Source of the DNA: Clostridia bacterium
Lineage (GTDB): Bacteria > Bacillota_E > SLMV01 > PUMD01
Direction: 5' to 3'
Assembly (NCBI GenBank): GCA_007128555.1
Contig: SKXF01000414.1
Coordinates: forward strand, 1 to 6,947
DNA length: 6,947 bases
In this document: positions 1 through 6,869 of the stretch, in pieces
Layout: every line of letters starts with the position of its first letter
Position numbering within the stretch: the stretch's first letter is position 1
The notes under the pieces: generated by a model
Database searches by the model: none
What the model saw: the letters and a program-made list of their open reading frames with translations, nothing else
Told to the model about the DNA's origin: nothing
Position numbers and translations under genes: made by a program

Positions 1-286
1 ATGAACGGGGCAAAGATTGATGCTGAGGTCCCTCCCCTACTTTGTCCAACAGGTTCCTTCATTTTCCGCCGAAGGTCGATCTCGACTCGAATGGCTTCGA
101 CAGGTCATGATCTTTTCCCGGGAAATAATCCTTGCATCTGCAAAATTCATCTTCTATGCCCCCGGAGGGTGGGATGCGGCCAGACATCCATCCACGCCAG
201 GTGATTTGGCCCTGGCCGTGTGCCCGATCGCGTTTTCGTGCGGGGCGCATGGATCAGCATGGTTCGTGTTGGGCTTTAGACGGGAG
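1..286. other. Left-edge stretch without a convincing gene
   Basis: I see no gene here that I would defend. The best + frame opens with TTG/ATG at 17-22 and runs to about 334, but it has no good ribosome-binding site, matches no family I know, and reads through the terminator hairpin of the opposite-strand cold-shock gene. Two small symmetric elements are visible: a perfect 12-base palindrome TTTCCCGGGAAA at 114-125, and a hairpin pairing CACGCCAGG (193-201) with CCTGGCCGTG (211-220) around a 9-base loop with one bulged base. No tRNA-like arms were found. Confidence 0.5.
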
Positions 287-329
287 AGGAGCAAGAAGAG
301 GGCGAGTGGGGGAGAAATCCCACCCGCCC
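287..329 (-). terminator. Intrinsic terminator of the cold-shock gene
   Basis: Arms 300-310 and 319-329 form an 11-bp GC-rich stem around an 8-base loop. Read on the - strand the stem is fully paired, because its only non-Watson-Crick position is a G-U wobble (opposite 305/324). On the + strand the same position is an A-C mismatch, so the element favours - strand RNA. The - strand then continues with a pyrimidine-rich tract (TCTTCTTGCTCCT, 299 down to 287), as expected at a release site. It begins about 15 bases after the cold-shock stop codon, so it probably ends a single-gene transcript. Confidence 0.75.
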
Positions 330-344
330 TATGATGTCATTTTC

Positions 345-569
345 CTAGAACATGGGTGATGTGCCGGGGCCCATTTTCTTAACCTTCACGGCCTGGAGCC
401 CCTTCGGGGTTTCGACCACATCGAACGTGACCCGCTCGTTCTCTTCCAGCGTCTTGAAGCCTTCGCCTTCGATTTCCGCGTAGTGTACGAAGACGTCATT
501 GCCGTCTTCTTGCTCGATGAATCCGTAGCCTTTGTTGCCGTCAAACCATTTTACGGTACCTTCAGCCAC
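345..569 (-). CDS. CspA-family cold-shock protein
   Basis: A 74-residue single cold-shock domain protein, a five-stranded OB-fold beta barrel that binds single-stranded RNA and DNA in the cytoplasm; family members act as RNA chaperones or antiterminators. The N-terminal block [15 protein letters not shown] (residues 4-18) contains RNP1 as KGYGFI (13-18), and RNP2 is VFVHY (26-30). The domain closes with the usual [17 protein letters not shown] (residues 47-63), followed by a short GPG-containing tail. Length is slightly above the usual 65-70. The start is GTG (567-569), supported by GGAGGT on the - strand (576-581) six bases upstream. The gene stands alone: its terminator follows the stop, and the hut genes run the other way after a long gap. 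It is not necessarily cold-induced, since many Csp paralogs are constitutive, but its leader may fold as a switch (separate entry). Family assignment is very secure; which paralog is unknown. Confidence 0.96.
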   Translation of the reverse strand: MAEGTVKWFDGNKGYGFIEQEDGNDVFVHYAEIEGEGFKTLEENERVTFDVVETPKGLQAVKVKKMGPGTSPMF

Positions 570-575
570 TACTCT

Positions 576-639
576 ACCTCCAAGTATGCAGGGCTGTCTT
601 CCGCCACTTCAGGAGGAAGGATGAGGTCAGGCAGCCCTG
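576..639 (-). promoter_or_regulatory. Structured leader and ribosome-binding site of the csp gene
   Basis: The SD sequence GGAGGT lies at 576-581 (- strand). Two pairings are possible in the leader RNA. In one, bases 577-585, which include most of the SD, pair with 606-616 (ACTT plus GGAGG on the + strand) over 9 bp with a 2-base bulge and a 20-base loop, which would hide the SD. In the other, CAGGGCTG (589-596) pairs perfectly with CAGCCCTG (632-639), with a nested 5-bp CTTCC/GGAAG stem (598-602 with 615-619); this leaves the SD free. The first arm of the second pairing lies in the loop of the first, so the two cannot coexist in a simple fold. The pairings are read directly from the sequence; a regulatory role is inferred. 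I found no confident promoter upstream on this strand, so the transcript start is unknown. Confidence 0.4.
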
Positions 640-1559
640 TCTGGTGTATTTTCTTAACCGATCCACTGTGTGCAGTTATCTACCTCACCTGTTGCACGAA
701 CCTAGTGTGCCCAAATCGCGCTGGGAATTATCCTTCCATGTTTGAGAGGTTCTGGGATCACAGGGTCATGATCCGTTTGCGGTCCAGCAACTTTCCTCAG
801 CTATTCCCATCGGCATGTGGAGACGTGCTTAGGCGTTGTTTAATCCGTTAACATGGTAAAGTTTGCCTAAACACGTATAATGAAGAGGGGGAACTATAAA
901 GGATATGTGGTGCTGTAAACAGAAGTATCTTGAAATGTCAGCCATGCCACGATGGGCTTGGATGCCACGGCTGCGAAGAATGGAGGGTCGGGCTGAGAGA
1001 GTGGACTTTGCTACCAAGATGCCCGGGGCAAATTTGCGCCATTTCGCGGGGTATCCTATGGCTGTGAGTGATCCTCCATATGTTTGCACTGCTGGAGGCT
1101 GAGATCTGCGTGCTCTTGTGAAGTTAAGGATGTTGCTCGTTATGGAGATGGTGAACCCGGGTGATGCTCTTCAGCAGGGGCCCCGCTCCGATACTCAAAG
1201 GAGTCTACGGTGTTGCATACGGGGCGCAGAAAAGGGCGACAGATGATCCATCCCGGTATGATGTGCCGTGAGGTGATGGGATCTGCCGCAGTCATACTGG
1301 GAGGGCTGGATACGGCGAGTTCTTGCTTGCAGGACCGGCATGGCCTGGATATTTCATGAACCTGTGTGCATGGCTACAGGGCATAACGTGGTTTTGAAGC
1401 CCTGGCTAAGAGTCTCGCCGTTGAGCCGGGAGTTTGCTTCCTGAAGAAGGTGGCGTACGCATTGAAACAAGATCTTGGTCACAAAGAGAAGGCTGTCGCC
1501 GCTCGCCTCATTTCCACGTACCTGATTGATGAGTGCGAGCAGATGGAGGGAGGCCACCG
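640..1559. other. Long stretch without a clear gene between csp and hutH
   Basis: About 900 bases with lower GC than the hut genes and frequent stops in most frames. The hut promoter should lie here or just upstream of hutH, but no convincing -35/-10 pair was found; TTGCTT (1323-1328) with TGGATA 17 bases later is a weak possibility. An isolated TATAAT occurs at 876-881 on the + strand without a good -35. Perfect palindrome GCAAATTTGC lies at 1028-1037. A Cys-rich small frame (930-1067) and a chain of broken protein-like frames (1165-1608) are described under findings. No tRNA, CRISPR repeat or insertion-sequence ends were recognised. I saw nothing resembling the operators of the hut repressor HutC. 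Confidence 0.55.
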
Positions 1560-1608
1560 TTGGAACCTTTTGTTCTGGGCAGAGATGAGGCTCATCTCAG
1601 CGACGTAG
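1387..1608 (+). other. Protein-like open frame overlapping the hutH start (remnant or leader ORF?)
   Basis: The frame is open for 73 codons from after the TAA at 1384-1386 to the TAG at 1606-1608. It reads like a soluble helical protein, for example AVEPGVCFLKKVAYALKQDL followed by KEKAVAARLISTYLIDECEQ. There is no ATG near its beginning and no SD that clearly selects a start; GTG 1450 and TTG 1462 are only formal candidates. The last 46 coding bases overlap hutH if hutH starts at 1560. The same frame is also open from 1165 to 1356 before two stops, which could mean a decaying gene. I recognise no family. Chance openness in GC-rich DNA, a pseudogene end, or a translated leader are all possible. 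Confidence 0.2.
1545..1553 (+). promoter_or_regulatory. Ribosome-binding site that fixes the hutH start
   Basis: GGAGGGAGG lies six bases before the TTG at 1560-1562. It is the only strong SD near the start of this frame; the upstream GTG at 1533 has none. Together with the residue numbering of the enzyme, it argues for initiation at the TTG. Confidence 0.7.
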
Positions 1609-3086
1609 TCGCCGTTGCCAGGGGACGTCGAGAGGTCCACCTCGGTCCGGACGCGCATAAGTGCATGCAGAGAGCCCGGGACTACATCGAAGGCCTGGTC
1701 GAGGAGTGTGCCGTTGTCTATGGGGTCACGACCGGCTTCGGACAATTCTGCGACACTCATATATCCCAGGAGCAGGCCCGGCAATTGCAGCAAAACCTCA
1801 TACGCAGCCACGCGGTTGCCGTGGGAGAGCCCCTCTCCGAGGAGGTGGTTCGAGGGGCCATTTTTCTCAGGGCACTGGCCCTGTCCCGGGGGCACTCGGG
1901 GGTCAGGCCGGCCGTGGTGGAATTGCTGATCGGGTTGCTAAATGCCCGGGTGATTCCCCTGATTCCTCGGCAGGGCTCCCTTGGAGCCAGCGGCGACCTT
2001 GCTCCCCTCGCTCACATGGCACTGGTCTTGATGGGCGAGGGACAGGCGAGCTTTGATGATCGGCTGATGCCGGGAGCGCTGGCCCTGGAAAGGGCAGGGC
2101 TCACGCCATTGACCCTCGAGGCGAGAGAGGGGCTGGCCCTTATCAACGGGACCCAGATCATGACGGCCCTGGGTGCCCTCGCTGTTGCCGACGGGGAGGT
2201 CCTGTGCCACAGTGCCGATGTCGTTGCTGCACTGACCCTGGAGGCCCTGCGAGGGATCAGGGATGCCTTCGATCCTCGCGTCAGCCAGCTGCGTCCCCAT
2301 CCTGGGCAGGGCGAGGTAGCCCGGAGGATTCGGGAAATCACCTGTGGGAGCAGCCTGCTCACGGGGCAGGGAGAAATCCGCGTGCAGGACCCCTACTCGC
2401 TTCGCTGTATTCCCCAGGTCCACGGAGCGGTCCGGGATGCCCTCGCCTACGTCACCGGCGCAGTGGAACGGGAGCTCGCAGCCGTCACGGACAATCCCCT
2501 GGTGTTTCCCGGTGAGGATGTCCTGTCTGGGGGAAATTTCCACGGCGAGCCCGTTGCGCTGGCCCTGGATCACCTGGCCCTGGCGATGGCTGAGCTCGGT
2601 AACATCAGTGAGCGCCGCACCAACCGCTTGCTTCATCCCGCATACAACCGTGGGCTCCCGGCCTTCTTAACCACCCGGGGAGGACTGAACTCCGGGCTCA
2701 TGATTGCTCACTACACCGCGGCCAGCCTCGCCTCAGAGAACAAGCTGCTGGCGGCGCCCGCCAGTGCAGATTCGATACCGACTTCGGCGGGCCAGGAGGA
2801 TCATGTGAGTATGGGTACAACGGCGGCCAGAAAGGCCCGAAAGTCAGTGCGTAATCTCAGTCGGATCCTGGCCATTGAGGCGGTGACCGCGGCCCAGGCC
2901 CTGGATCTCAGGGCCGAGCAGGACGGCGAAATTGGGTTGACCCCCGGCCGCGGTACCGAAGCCGCTTACCAGTGGATTCGGGCAAGGGTTGACCGGGTTG
3001 AACAGGATCGCAGCCTGTCCCAGGAGGTGCAGGACCTGGGAGATGCCCTGGTAGATGGGGATATGTTGCGGTGGGTGTCCAGCTGA
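1560..3086 (+). CDS. hutH: Histidine ammonia-lyase
   Basis: Converts L-histidine to trans-urocanate and ammonia, the first step of histidine degradation, in the cytoplasm; the family acts as a homotetramer. The product is 508 residues from the TTG start, typical for HutH. The self-formed MIO electrophile comes from Ala143-Ser144-Gly145 within GSLGASGDLAPLAHM. Other active-site residues are present: Tyr54 in VYGVTTGFG, His84 in RSHAVAVGEP, Asn196 in LINGTQ, Tyr279 and Arg282 in QDPYSLRC, and Glu413 in SAGQEDHVSM. Counted from TTG 1560, these fall within one residue of their positions in the Pseudomonas putida enzyme; the GTG at 1533 would add nine residues and has no SD. The related aromatic ammonia-lyases and aminomutases share the MIO fold, but these motifs and the hutU neighbour 50 bases downstream make HutH clear. 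It is probably the first gene of the operon. No truncation or frameshift is seen. Confidence 0.97.
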   Translation: MEPFVLGRDEAHLSDVVAVARGRREVHLGPDAHKCMQRARDYIEGLVEECAVVYGVTTGFGQFCDTHISQEQARQLQQNLIRSHAVAVGEPLSEEVVRGAIFLRALALSRGHSGVRPAVVELLIGLLNARVIPLIPRQGSLGASGDLAPLAHMALVLMGEGQASFDDRLMPGALALERAGLTPLTLEAREGLALINGTQIMTALGALAVADGEVLCHSADVVAALTLEALRGIRDAFDPRVSQLRPHPGQGEVARRIREITCGSSLLTGQGEIRVQDPYSLRCIPQVHGAVRDALAYVTGAVERELAAVTDNPLVFPGEDVLSGGNFHGEPVALALDHLALAMAELGNISERRTNRLLHPAYNRGLPAFLTTRGGLNSGLMIAHYTAASLASENKLLAAPASADSIPTSAGQEDHVSMGTTAARKARKSVRNLSRILAIEAVTAAQALDLRAEQDGEIGLTPGRGTEAAYQWIRARVDRVEQDRSLSQEVQDLGDALVDGDMLRWVSS

Positions 3087-3136
3087 GACCTTGCATCAAA
3101 CGTCTGGCGACGCATATGTTTTGAGGGGGTCTGACG

Positions 3137-4789
3137 ATGAGTACGAGAGTGATTCGAGCACCACGGGGTTCCGAGATGAGTTGCAAGGGATGGCAGCAAG
3201 AGGCGGCCCTGCGAATGCTGATGAACAACCTGGATCCCGAGGTGGCAGAGAAACCAGATGAGCTGATCGTGTACGGTGGGACCGGCAAGGCTGCCCGCAA
3301 CTGGGCGTCTTATGATGCCATCGTGGCTGCACTTAGGGATCTCGAAAACGATGAGACGTTGTTGGTCCAGTCGGGAAAGCCTGTGGGGGTCTTTCGTACC
3401 CACGAGATGGCTCCCAGGGTTCTCATTGCGAACTCCATGCTGGTCCCGGCCTGGGCTGACTGGGAGCATTTTTGGCAGTACGAGGCCCAGGGCTTGACCA
3501 TGTTCGGGCAGATGACCGCGGGTTCCTGGATCTATATCGGAACCCAGGGGATCTTGCAGGGGACTTACGAAACCCTTGCTGAGCTGGCCCGGCAGAAGTA
3601 TGGTGCAACCCTTCGGGGCAAAATTGTCCTGACCGCCGGACTCGGCGGCATGGGAGGAGCCCAGCCAATGGCCGTGACGATGAACGGCGGGGTGGGCATC
3701 ATTGTGGAAGTGGACCAGCGCCGGATAGAACGGCGGCTCAAAACCGGGTATGTCGATTGCTGTGCCCGGGACGTCGATGAAGCCTGGGAGATGGCCCTGA
3801 AGGCCAGGGATGCTGGTAAGGCACTTTCGATTGCCCTTCCTGGCAATGCCTCGGAGATTCTTCCCCTTCTTGTCGAAAGGGGCTGGATTCCCGATGTGGT
3901 GACGGACCAGACTTCGGCCCACGACGCCCTTGGCGGGTATGTACCCGCTGGGCTTGGGATGGCGGAAGCCGAGAGGCTTCGCAGCAGCAATGCCGATGAA
4001 TACGTCGGTCGATCCATGAAGAGTATGGCCCGTCATTGTGCTGCCATGGTCGCAATGATGGATGCTGGTGCCTGTGTTTTTGACTACGGAAATAACCTGA
4101 GGGGGCAGGCAAAAGAGGCAGGATTTGAGCGTGCCTTCCAGTATCCCGGTTTTGTCCCTGCCTTCATTCGTCCGATGTTCTGCGAGGGAAAGGGTCCCTT
4201 CCGTTGGGCCGCCCTCTCCGGTGATCCCGAGGATATCCACCGCACCGACCAGGCCGTCCTCGAGGCCTTTCCCGACGACGAGCCCCTCAGGCGGTGGATC
4301 ACCCAGGCCTCTCAGAAGGTACCTGTTCAGGGGTTGCCTTCCAGGATTTGCTGGCTCGGGTATGGCGAACGGGATCGCATGGGGTTGATCTTCAATGACC
4401 TGGTCCGCACCGGTGAGGTAAGTGCTCCGATCGTCATCGGCAGAGACCACCTGGATGCCGGTTCGGTGGCCTCGCCCAACCGGGAGACAGAGAACATGAA
4501 GGATGGCAGTGATGCCATAGCCGATTGGCCAATTCTGAATGCCCTTGTGAACACCGCCGCGGGAGCAAGCTGGGTGTCGGTCCATCACGGTGGGGGGGTC
4601 GGGATCGGATATTCGATTCACGCGGGGATGGTTGTTGTTGCCGACGGTTCCCGAGAGGCGGACGAACGTCTCCGGCGGGTGCTGCTCACCGATCCCGGTA
4701 CGGGCGTGGCCCGTCACGTTGATGCTGGATACGATGAGGCGGTGAGCGTGGCCAGGGACCGGGGTGTGAGTATCCCCATGCTCGAGTGA
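3137..4789 (+). CDS. hutU: Urocanate hydratase (urocanase)
   Basis: Adds water to urocanate to give 4-imidazolone-5-propionate, the second step of histidine degradation, using tightly bound NAD+ as an electrophile; cytoplasmic. The product is 550 residues, the normal family length. The N-terminus [20 protein letters not shown] is a family hallmark, followed by [16 protein letters not shown] and [11 protein letters not shown]. The glycine-rich nucleotide-binding loop [10 protein letters not shown] is at residues 168-177, followed by [17 protein letters not shown]. The conserved active-site cysteine is Cys405 in [15 protein letters not shown], equivalent to Cys410 of the P. putida enzyme. The C-terminal segment has [20 protein letters not shown]. 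The start is ATG 3137, with GAGGGGG at 3123-3129 seven bases upstream; it matches where family proteins begin. The gap after hutH is 50 bases with no terminator-like hairpin, so cotranscription is likely. The enzyme looks intact. Confidence 0.98.
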   Translation: MSTRVIRAPRGSEMSCKGWQQEAALRMLMNNLDPEVAEKPDELIVYGGTGKAARNWASYDAIVAALRDLENDETLLVQSGKPVGVFRTHEMAPRVLIANSMLVPAWADWEHFWQYEAQGLTMFGQMTAGSWIYIGTQGILQGTYETLAELARQKYGATLRGKIVLTAGLGGMGGAQPMAVTMNGGVGIIVEVDQRRIERRLKTGYVDCCARDVDEAWEMALKARDAGKALSIALPGNASEILPLLVERGWIPDVVTDQTSAHDALGGYVPAGLGMAEAERLRSSNADEYVGRSMKSMARHCAAMVAMMDAGACVFDYGNNLRGQAKEAGFERAFQYPGFVPAFIRPMFCEGKGPFRWAALSGDPEDIHRTDQAVLEAFPDDEPLRRWITQASQKVPVQGLPSRICWLGYGERDRMGLIFNDLVRTGEVSAPIVIGRDHLDAGSVASPNRETENMKDGSDAIADWPILNALVNTAAGASWVSVHHGGGVGIGYSIHAGMVVVADGSREADERLRRVLLTDPGTGVARHVDAGYDEAVSVARDRGVSIPMLE

Positions 4790-4813
4790 TCTGGGTCAGG
4801 AGGGGATTGTGGG

Positions 4814-5950
4814 ATGATACGGTCCATCCGAGTCAGCCGCCCGTTGATGGTGGCGGCGCTGATTTTGCTGTCCGCGGCTGCCGCTGCTGTGTGGGGGCTG
4901 GAGACGGTGACCGAGCGAGAGGTCGTTCACCTGTGGGCTGCGGGGGATCTAACCGACTTTGAGCCATTGCCCAACGAGTCGACCCAATCCTATCGGTCGC
5001 CCTGGGGATTGGCCGTGGATGCCTCCGGCACGATCTACATCACCGATTCCAGCAGAGGTGTGGTTCACCTTCTGGACGCACGAGGAGGGCAGCATCACAG
5101 GGTCCAGTTGGCCGATGGGATCGCTCCCTCTTTCCCCTCACCCGTGGGTGAAGATCTCTTCGTTTACGATCAGCATGAAGATGAACTGATCCGGATCTCC
5201 CTGGCAGAATTGACAGAGACGGAGGATCCTGATCTGGTCGAAAGACGATCCCTTGTGGAACTCCTTGGGGGATTTGTCGCAGACTTCACGGGAGTTGGCC
5301 TGGATGGGCACCCTGGGGTTAAGATATTCCGCCTCGAACGTGCCGGTGATGCAGATCTATTTGCCTTTGCCGAGCTGGTCACTGACCGTGAGATCTACCG
5401 CTTTGCGGTCTGTTGGCCGGTTGATGACCCCCAGCTGGAGCAGGTGCAGTGGTGGTACCTGGCCCAAACCACGGGAGAGGATGGGGGAACGTGGACGCAG
5501 CTTCTTCCCGGTCCCGAGGCGGAGACTGCCGTCGCACGCGATGCCACCGGGGGGGGAAGCCTGCTGCGGCAGACGGGTGGGCCCCTTCTGTGGGACCTGG
5601 AGTTCGCCAACGGGGTGACCGTGGCCTGGGAGACCCGTTTCCGGGTCTCGCCCCACCTGGTCGGGGAAGCACCCGATGGGGGCCTCTGGCTGGCCGAGCG
5701 ACGACCTGTTCAGGGGGAGGGGCTCAGCACCACGGCCTTCTCATCTGCCTGGACCCTCAGCCTGGTGACATCTGCGGGCGAGGTGGTTGATTCACTCCAG
5801 ATCCCCTGGCCAGAGAAATGGCGTTCCGGCCCGACCGTGATGCTGAATGATGGTTCGTTGTATGTGCTGTATCCTGCGGATGATGGTACAGTTAACCTGC
5901 GCATGATACGAGTGGAGAATCGATGGAGATGGAGGCCGGGTGAGAGCTAG
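4814..5950 (+). CDS. Unrecognised exported or membrane-anchored protein with beta-propeller-like repeats
   Basis: A 378-residue protein I cannot assign to a named family. Residues 1-10 are basic (MIRSIRVSRP), followed by a hydrophobic stretch at about 11-28 (LMVAALILLSAAAAAVWG), which fits a signal peptide or an uncleaved N-terminal anchor; there is no lipobox cysteine. The rest is acidic and rich in Trp (about 15) and aromatic residues. An NHL/SMP-30-like blade is visible soon after, with YRSPWGLAVDASGTIYITDS then GVVHLLDARGG; later segments with similar strand-turn character include APDGGLWLAERRPV and LNDGSLYVLYPADDGTVNL. This suggests a periplasmic or surface beta-propeller, but blade number cannot be counted by eye. 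Only one Cys is present, so no internal disulfide. The start is ATG 4814 with AGGAGGGG (4798-4805) eight bases upstream. It sits 24 bases after hutU and 16 before the formimidoyltransferase, so it is firmly inside the operon; a role in substrate binding or sensing would be guesswork. A run of eight G at 5549-5556 lies inside it. Confidence 0.85.
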   Translation: MIRSIRVSRPLMVAALILLSAAAAAVWGLETVTEREVVHLWAAGDLTDFEPLPNESTQSYRSPWGLAVDASGTIYITDSSRGVVHLLDARGGQHHRVQLADGIAPSFPSPVGEDLFVYDQHEDELIRISLAELTETEDPDLVERRSLVELLGGFVADFTGVGLDGHPGVKIFRLERAGDADLFAFAELVTDREIYRFAVCWPVDDPQLEQVQWWYLAQTTGEDGGTWTQLLPGPEAETAVARDATGGGSLLRQTGGPLLWDLEFANGVTVAWETRFRVSPHLVGEAPDGGLWLAERRPVQGEGLSTTAFSSAWTLSLVTSAGEVVDSLQIPWPEKWRSGPTVMLNDGSLYVLYPADDGTVNLRMIRVENRWRWRPGES

Positions 5951-5966
5951 GATGGAGGATCCATAG

Positions 5967-6869
5967 ATGATGCAGATTATCGAAGCGGTGCCCAATTTCA
6001 GCGAGGGACGCAGAGCCGACGTTGTTGATCAGATTCTCGATGCATTCAGGGGACGTGCCGATTGCCAACTCCTCGACCATCATGCCGATCAAGACCACAA
6101 CCGCCTGGTGGTCACGGTTGTCGGCAAGCCGGACGCCGTGATGGATGCCTGTTTTGCTGCAGCTGGGACGGCTGCGGATCTCATTGATATGGACAAGCAC
6201 AGGGGGAGTCATCCTCGCATAGGAGCGACCGATGTCATACCCCTTCTGCCGGTTCAGGGCGTCGATATGAAGGAGTGTGTCAGGATGGCGCGGGCCCTGG
6301 GCGAGCGCCTGGCGACCGATCTAGGCATTCCCGTTTACCTGTACGAGGAAGCTGCCAGGCGGCCCGAGCGGCGCAGCCTGGAGGTGATCCGGCGGGGTGA
6401 ATACGAAGTGCTGAAGGATGAAATCAGTCTTGAACCCAGAAAACCCGACCTTGGCCCTGCCCAGATGCACAAAACAGCAGGAGCAACGGTCGTGGGGGCA
6501 CGCCAGCCCCTGATTGCCTACAACGTCTATCTTCGGACGACCGACGTCTCCGTGGCCAAGGAGATTGCCCGGGCCGTGCGGGGATCCAGCGGGGGCTTTG
6601 TCAACGTCAAAGCCATAGGGCTTGAGGTTGCCGGTGATGCGGTGCAGGTCTCCATGAACCTGACGGATTTTCGCAGGACGCCGGTGCACCAGGTATTTGA
6701 GTTCATCAAGCGGGAGGCCCTGCATCGGGGTGTGGCGGTGAAACGGAGCGAGATCGTCGGGCTTCTTCCCCAGGCTGCCCTGATCGCAACGGCTCGCTAC
6801 TACCTCAGGCTTACGGAGTTCTCCCCCTCTGATCAGATCCTGGAGCGGCGACTGGAGGCGGAGAAGTGA
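5967..6869 (+). CDS. ftcD: Glutamate formimidoyltransferase (stand-alone)
   Basis: Transfers the formimino group of N-formimino-L-glutamate to tetrahydrofolate, giving glutamate and 5-formiminotetrahydrofolate; this ends histidine breakdown in the folate-linked route. At 300 residues it matches the formimidoyltransferase half only; the cyclodeaminase domain of the bifunctional animal enzyme (about 540 residues) is absent. The N-terminus IIEAVPNFSEGRR is diagnostic, then DHNRLVVTVVG (residues 49-59) and KHRGSHPRIGATDVIPLLPV, where His82 matches the catalytic His82 of the porcine enzyme. The second subdomain includes GPAQMHKTAGATVVGARQPL and IAYNVYLRTTDVSVAKEIAR, and the C-terminal part contains GVAVKRSEIVGLLPQAAL. 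The start is ATG 5967 with GGAGG (5954-5958) eight bases upstream; a second ATG follows directly at 5970 and cannot be excluded. The gene follows the propeller-like gene by 16 bases and its stop overlaps the next start. A separate cyclodeaminase would be expected elsewhere in the genome. Confidence 0.95.
   Translation: MMQIIEAVPNFSEGRRADVVDQILDAFRGRADCQLLDHHADQDHNRLVVTVVGKPDAVMDACFAAAGTAADLIDMDKHRGSHPRIGATDVIPLLPVQGVDMKECVRMARALGERLATDLGIPVYLYEEAARRPERRSLEVIRRGEYEVLKDEISLEPRKPDLGPAQMHKTAGATVVGARQPLIAYNVYLRTTDVSVAKEIARAVRGSSGGFVNVKAIGLEVAGDAVQVSMNLTDFRRTPVHQVFEFIKREALHRGVAVKRSEIVGLLPQAALIATARYYLRLTEFSPSDQILERRLEAEK

Noticed and set aside
17..334. A 105-codon + strand open frame at the left edge
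   Set aside because: It lacks a ribosome-binding site, has no recognisable motif, and its end runs through the cold-shock terminator stem on the other strand.
755..774. Inverted repeat GGATCA...TGATCC
   Set aside because: Only 6 bp with an 8-base loop, no adjacent gene start or T tract; expected by chance in a region this long.
829..1089. An 86-codon - strand open frame in the csp-hutH gap
   Set aside because: No convincing start signal or family resemblance, and it conflicts with other equally weak frames in the same DNA.
905..1102. A 65-codon + strand frame starting at ATG 905
   Set aside because: The AAAGG before it is too close to the ATG for a normal SD, and the Met/Arg/Trp-rich product looks like an out-of-frame reading; the alternative frame with paired CxxC motifs is more protein-like.
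1938..2636. A 232-codon - strand open frame antisense to hutH
   Set aside because: Same cause: it lies entirely within a clear hutH and resembles no protein family.
2966..4717. A 583-codon - strand open frame antisense to hutU and the end of hutH
   Set aside because: It is a shadow of strongly biased GC-rich codons; the + strand enzyme is complete and unmistakable, and the antisense product is rich in Pro, Gly, His and Arg with no family motif.
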